This document shows, in pieces, positions 5,764 through 8,462 of a DNA stretch of 8,462 nucleotides. The stretch spans positions 1-8,462 of the forward strand of contig VBHV01000123.1 in the NCBI GenBank assembly GCA_005881995.1, in the 5' to 3' direction. Origin of the DNA: Chloroflexota bacterium (GTDB lineage Bacteria; Chloroflexota; Ktedonobacteria; Ktedonobacterales; Ktedonobacteraceae). The notes beneath the pieces are model-generated. The model did no database searches. It saw only the letters and a program-made list of their open reading frames with translations, and had not been told where the DNA came from. How positions within the stretch are numbered: position 1 is the first letter of the stretch; every line of letters begins with the position of its first letter. The position numbers and the translations under genes were made by a program.

Positions 5764-6366
5764 ATGACATCAAGTTTACTCGTGCCAACGGTGATTGAGA
5801 CGACGGGACGTGGCGAGCGCGCCTATGACATTTTTTCACGGCTGCTGCGCGAACGCATCATCATGATCAATGGCCCAATCGAGGAAAATATGAGTGGTCT
5901 GGTGGTGGCCCAGCTGCTCTTCCTGGCTGCTGAGAGTACGGAGAGAGAAATCAACCTGTATATCAGTTCGCCTGGCGGTTCGGTACAGGCGGGACTGGCA
6001 ATCTATGATACCATGCGGCACCTGCCCTGCCCAATTGGGACCACGTGCGTTGGATATGCCGCCAGTTTTGGCACCATCCTGCTCATGGCGGGGGATCGCG
6101 GCCTGCGGCGGGCATTGCCGCACGCGCGCATTCACATGCACCAGCCACTGATTCAAGGCGGTTTAGGCGGGCAGGCTACCGATATTGATATTCATGCCCG
6201 TGAAATATTACATACGCGCGATGTGATGAATGAGATCATCCAGCATCATACGGGTCAGCCGCTCGAACGCATCCGCCACGATACGGAGCGTGATTACTAT
6301 ATGAGCGCAACCGAGGCGATCGAGTATGGTATCATCGACGAGGTGCTGAAACTGGCCGATAAATAA
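5764..6366 (+). CDS. clpP: ATP-dependent Clp protease proteolytic subunit ClpP
   Basis: ClpP is the self-compartmentalised serine peptidase of the Clp machine; it forms a tetradecameric barrel fed by an AAA+ unfoldase (ClpX, ClpC or ClpA), none of which is in the window. Length (200 residues) is normal. The whole fold is visible: [34 protein letters not shown] (21-54), [22 protein letters not shown] (63-84), nucleophile Ser101 in VGYAASFG (the usual AASMG with Met changed to Phe), His126 in HMHQPL, and Asp177 in [18 protein letters not shown]. The triad is complete, so the protein should be active. No long propeptide is present. ATG 5764 follows AAAGGAAG with about 9-10 nt spacing. Its location next to a ClgR-like regulator suggests regulated expression, possibly of an accessory ClpP isoform. 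Confidence 0.96.
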   Translation: MTSSLLVPTVIETTGRGERAYDIFSRLLRERIIMINGPIEENMSGLVVAQLLFLAAESTEREINLYISSPGGSVQAGLAIYDTMRHLPCPIGTTCVGYAASFGTILLMAGDRGLRRALPHARIHMHQPLIQGGLGGQATDIDIHAREILHTRDVMNEIIQHHTGQPLERIRHDTERDYYMSATEAIEYGIIDEVLKLADK

Positions 6367-6368
6367 TG

Positions 6369-6456
6369 CCAGGGTCTGTGAATTAGTGCCAGGGCGACCC
6401 TCGCGGTCGCCCTGGCAGTCAAATCGTATTTCCTGGCAATCATTCACAAACCCTGG
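6369..6456. repeat. Palindromic interspersed repeat, copy 2 (nested inverted repeat, long form)
   Basis: The outer arms are CCAGGGTCTGTGAAT (6369-6383) and ATTCACAAACCCTGG (6442-6456), complementary except one base. Nested inside is a 13-bp hairpin, TGCCAGGGCGACC (6387-6399) with GGTCGCCCTGGCA (6405-6417) and loop CTCGC. The 25 bases at 6432-6456 are identical to 1738-1762. It fills the space between convergent clpP and the 6474 gene and may also end transcription, but no T-run follows the stem, so it is not a standard intrinsic terminator. Confidence 0.9.
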
Positions 6457-6473
6457 ATAATGCAGTGAGAGCT

Positions 6474-7277
6474 TTACATAGGCTCAATGCTTACACTGTC
6501 TAGCTCAAACCACTGCGGGCCACTGTTGACGGTACCAAAACGGAAGACGCCGCGTGGGGTAGCGATGGCGTACTGGTTATCGAGCCAGGCAACGAAGCCG
6601 AGCGGGCGCACGGGCGGCTGCGGTGCGCGTAACACCAGGTCTCCGTCGACCCAGAAGAGGGCTTCGTGGGACTGCCATTCGATGACATAGCTGTGCCATT
6701 CGACCATGTCGACGGACAACAGGGCTTCATTCGCTCCCGTCAGGCGCTGCATCCAGCGACTGGCGGGGCGCGTCTCGCCCGTTACCATGCCGAAGGCAGC
6801 TGTGAGCGCCAGTGGAAGTGTGGAGGCGAGAGCGGCCGGGCGCATACTATGCACGACCTGCGCTTTCCAGCCCCAGCCGGGTACTCCTGGGACAAGCGCC
6901 ATGTTCGATGGGGGCGAGGCATAGAAAAACCAGATGGCTTCGGGCAACATCAGGATATCCCCGCGCACTGAGAATGGATAATTCCAGAAACCGAAACCAG
7001 CGGTGCCGCGCAGCATGTTTGCCTGGTCTGCGGTGCCGGTGAGGGTCGCGGCGGGCAGCGAAGAACGCGCTCGTACTTCCATGCGTACAGGCGGTTTCCA
7101 GGGAAATTTCGCGCGGGGCAGCCGACCGTAATCATCAATTTGCGCGTCGGTATAATGCCCTTGCCTGGCGGAAGCGAAAGCCATGCGCACGGTCGAGCCG
7201 GAAAGCAGCAGATCAGCGCCACCTATGCAGGTTCGTGTCCAGCGTTCGTTCAGTGTATCGGTAAATTCATCAAACAT
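6474..7277 (-). CDS. Concanavalin-A-like (LamG/GH16-fold) protein, function unknown
   Basis: A 267-residue protein starting MFDEFTDTLNERW, the usual opening of ConA-like jelly-roll domains (F-D-x-F...L-x-x-R-W). Further family-like elements are PVRMEVRARSS (63-73), GFGFWNYPF (94-102), WHSYVIEWQSHEALFWVDGDLVL (194-216; the W-H-x-Y-x-I-E-W...V-D-G pattern) and GFVAWLDNQYAIATP (227-241). I do not see the GH16 catalytic E-x-D-x-x-E, so a carbohydrate-binding or non-catalytic role is more likely than a glucanase. There is no signal peptide, which is unexpected for a glycan-binding protein. ATG 7277 has only a weak ribosome binding site (GAAAG). It lies 70 bp downstream of the GAF/HTH regulator on the same strand and may be cotranscribed with it. 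Confidence 0.7.
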   Translation of the reverse strand: MFDEFTDTLNERWTRTCIGGADLLLSGSTVRMAFASARQGHYTDAQIDDYGRLPRAKFPWKPPVRMEVRARSSLPAATLTGTADQANMLRGTAGFGFWNYPFSVRGDILMLPEAIWFFYASPPSNMALVPGVPGWGWKAQVVHSMRPAALASTLPLALTAAFGMVTGETRPASRWMQRLTGANEALLSVDMVEWHSYVIEWQSHEALFWVDGDLVLRAPQPPVRPLGFVAWLDNQYAIATPRGVFRFGTVNSGPQWFELDSVSIEPM

Positions 7278-7347
7278 AGCAAATCTTTCGTAGGCTGATC
7301 ACGGCCAGCGAAGGAAATAGAGTCAGAAACTATGACAGGGGTTTACT

Positions 7348-8337
7348 TCAACTTGTAGCGGCAAGCGCTCCCTTATTCTGTACATCGAGGAGTTCCTCTT
7401 CCAGTTCTTCCCATACCTCCTGTTCTGCATCCGTATGGTTCATTGATTTCTGCGTCAGGATTTTCGTCACACGGCTGCGGAAATCGCCAAAGTACTGCTT
7501 TTGCATGGAAAGAGGCGGCATCATCTGAAGCTGTACCTCATCCAATTCGTAGAAATCTTCAGGTTCTAGCGACAATGCCAGCAGGTTTGCGTAATGGTGA
7601 ATGAGCGTCAGGCGGTATTGGGAGAGAAAATAGTTGAGCTGTGTACTGGAGACGAGCACGCAGCCCGCAATTTTCCCGGAGAATAAGATCGGGTACGCTG
7701 CCGCGCTCAACTCATCTTCTATCTGGTGAGCGGGCAGAGGATTGTTCTTATCGCGGATATCGTTGTTTTCAACGCCCCGGCACGTGGTGACGCAGTAACC
7801 GGCCAGGGATTCCGCGCCCAGGAACATGCCTTTCTGCTCGAGATTCCCTTCCCAGGGGAGCGTCCCAAAGGCGACTGTTTCGCGCAGGCTCCGAATCTTC
7901 TGGCTGCGTGATGATTTGATGCAGCGCACAACGGTGATGGCCATGCCCAGGCGATCAGGGTCCAATTGGCGGATGGCGTGCTGAATGATGAGGGTTGCCA
8001 ATGACCAGAAGCGCAGTTCTTTACGTGTATTGGCGCGAGCCGAGAGTACTGTTGCAAAAAATGAGGATGGGATAACTTTAGACGCCTCGTCTAAAGTGGA
8101 GGCCATGGCCTCATCGTATTCATCCCCAAGCAGGTCGATGAACTGTTCACGATATTCGGGCAAGGTATTCAGCAGTTGTTTAAAATTCTGCGGTCGAGGA
8201 TCTATGCCTCCATTTACCCAACGGTGGAGCGTAATGGCTTTTATGCCCAGCTCTTCAATGATACGCTGTCGAACACGGGTATCTTGAATAATCATTCCCA
8301 GTAGTTGACGCCAATCTTTTGCTTCCTCGAACTGCAT
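7348..8337 (-). CDS. HTH-GAF regulator of unknown signal
   Basis: A 329-residue cytoplasmic protein. The N-terminus (~10-55) has an HTH-like segment, VRQRIIEELGIKAITLHRWVNGGIDPRPQNFKQLLNTLP, resembling Cro/XRE-type modules. A helical linker follows (60-125). Residues ~125-262 look like a GAF sensor domain: SLRETVAFGTLPWEGNLEQKGMFLGAESLAGYCVTTCRGVENNDIRD, then EDELSAAAYPILFSGKIAGCVLVSSTQLNYF and an amphipathic closing helix (YANLLALSL). The C-terminal tail is acidic (EQEVWEELEEELLD). I associate this N-HTH plus GAF arrangement with Ktedonobacteria, where the ligand is unknown. ATG 8337 is preferred over in-frame TTG 8370 because AGGGGGT precedes it at about 6 nt. Two cysteines in the GAF part (YCVTTC) are noted, but no cofactor can be assigned. 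Confidence 0.72.
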   Translation of the reverse strand: MQFEEAKDWRQLLGMIIQDTRVRQRIIEELGIKAITLHRWVNGGIDPRPQNFKQLLNTLPEYREQFIDLLGDEYDEAMASTLDEASKVIPSSFFATVLSARANTRKELRFWSLATLIIQHAIRQLDPDRLGMAITVVRCIKSSRSQKIRSLRETVAFGTLPWEGNLEQKGMFLGAESLAGYCVTTCRGVENNDIRDKNNPLPAHQIEDELSAAAYPILFSGKIAGCVLVSSTQLNYFLSQYRLTLIHHYANLLALSLEPEDFYELDEVQLQMMPPLSMQKQYFGDFRSRVTKILTQKSMNHTDAEQEVWEELEEELLDVQNKGALAATS

Positions 8338-8427
8338 GACAATACCCCCTACGGTTGAAATTGTACGCAACTCTCCTGGCGGCGTGGAGTCCCCTGGCTT
8401 TCGATAGGTGGAAACGCCGTCTTGCTC

Positions 8428-8456
8428 ATCATATCACACTTTTATTTTTTGAACAG
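8428..8456 (-). promoter_or_regulatory. Extended -10 promoter for the HTH-GAF regulator
   Basis: On the minus strand, TG-A-TATGAT (extended -10; TATGAT at 8433-8428) is preceded at 16-17 bp by TGTTCA/CTGTTC, a poor -35. The spacer is AT-rich (AAAAAATAAAAG). The leader to ATG 8337 would be about 85 nt; no hairpin or riboswitch was recognised in it. Confidence 0.45.
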
Positions 8457-8462
8457 CATTTT

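Noticed and set aside
6387..6417. Intrinsic terminator for clpP
   Set aside because: The stem is strong but no T-run follows on either strand, and the structure belongs to a repeat found elsewhere in the window, so it is reported as a repeat.

Overview
The window looks like a chromosomal segment from a filamentous soil or thermophilic Chloroflexota of the Ktedonobacteria type. The main pointers are the start of a Hanks-type Ser/Thr kinase of the form common in that class (MALEGQQL...[13 protein letters not shown]), a GAF-containing HTH regulator of a style I associate with that class, a moderately GC-rich composition, and strong GGAGG-type ribosome binding sites. The taxon is an inference from protein style, not from a marker gene.

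Layout. Positions 1-517 (minus) hold the N-terminal 172 residues of a DHA2-like MFS drug exporter that runs off the left edge; it begins upstream of a strip (518-757) that may carry a small plus-strand gene fragment. At 758-1156 (minus) is an Hsp20 small heat-shock protein, followed by a four-helix membrane protein (1320-1700, minus) with a good promoter. From 1936 on the plus strand lie a kinase gene cut off after its first ~48 residues (pseudogene), a 642-residue membrane-anchored serine hydrolase of the beta-lactamase fold with an SH3-like domain (2283-4211), and a GNAT acetyltransferase (4356-4874).

The most coherent unit is 4897-6366. A minus-strand XRE regulator resembling actinobacterial ClgR/PopR diverges from a plus-strand pair made of a small DUF4177-like protein and ClpP. 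Their 139-bp shared intergenic region carries three copies of a 15-bp palindrome (TATGCT-N3-AGCATA type), about three helical turns apart. The third copy sits in the spacer of a near-consensus promoter for the regulator and touches an extended -10 for the clpP side. This reads as an autoregulated protease-control switch.

Right of clpP is a nested palindromic repeat (6369-6456) whose 25-bp arm recurs exactly at 1738-1762, so the window contains two members of an interspersed palindromic repeat family. The right end holds two minus-strand genes: a GAF/HTH regulator (7348-8337) with its own promoter at the window edge, and downstream of it a concanavalin-A-like fold protein (6474-7277). No rRNA, tRNA, CRISPR array or transposase was seen.
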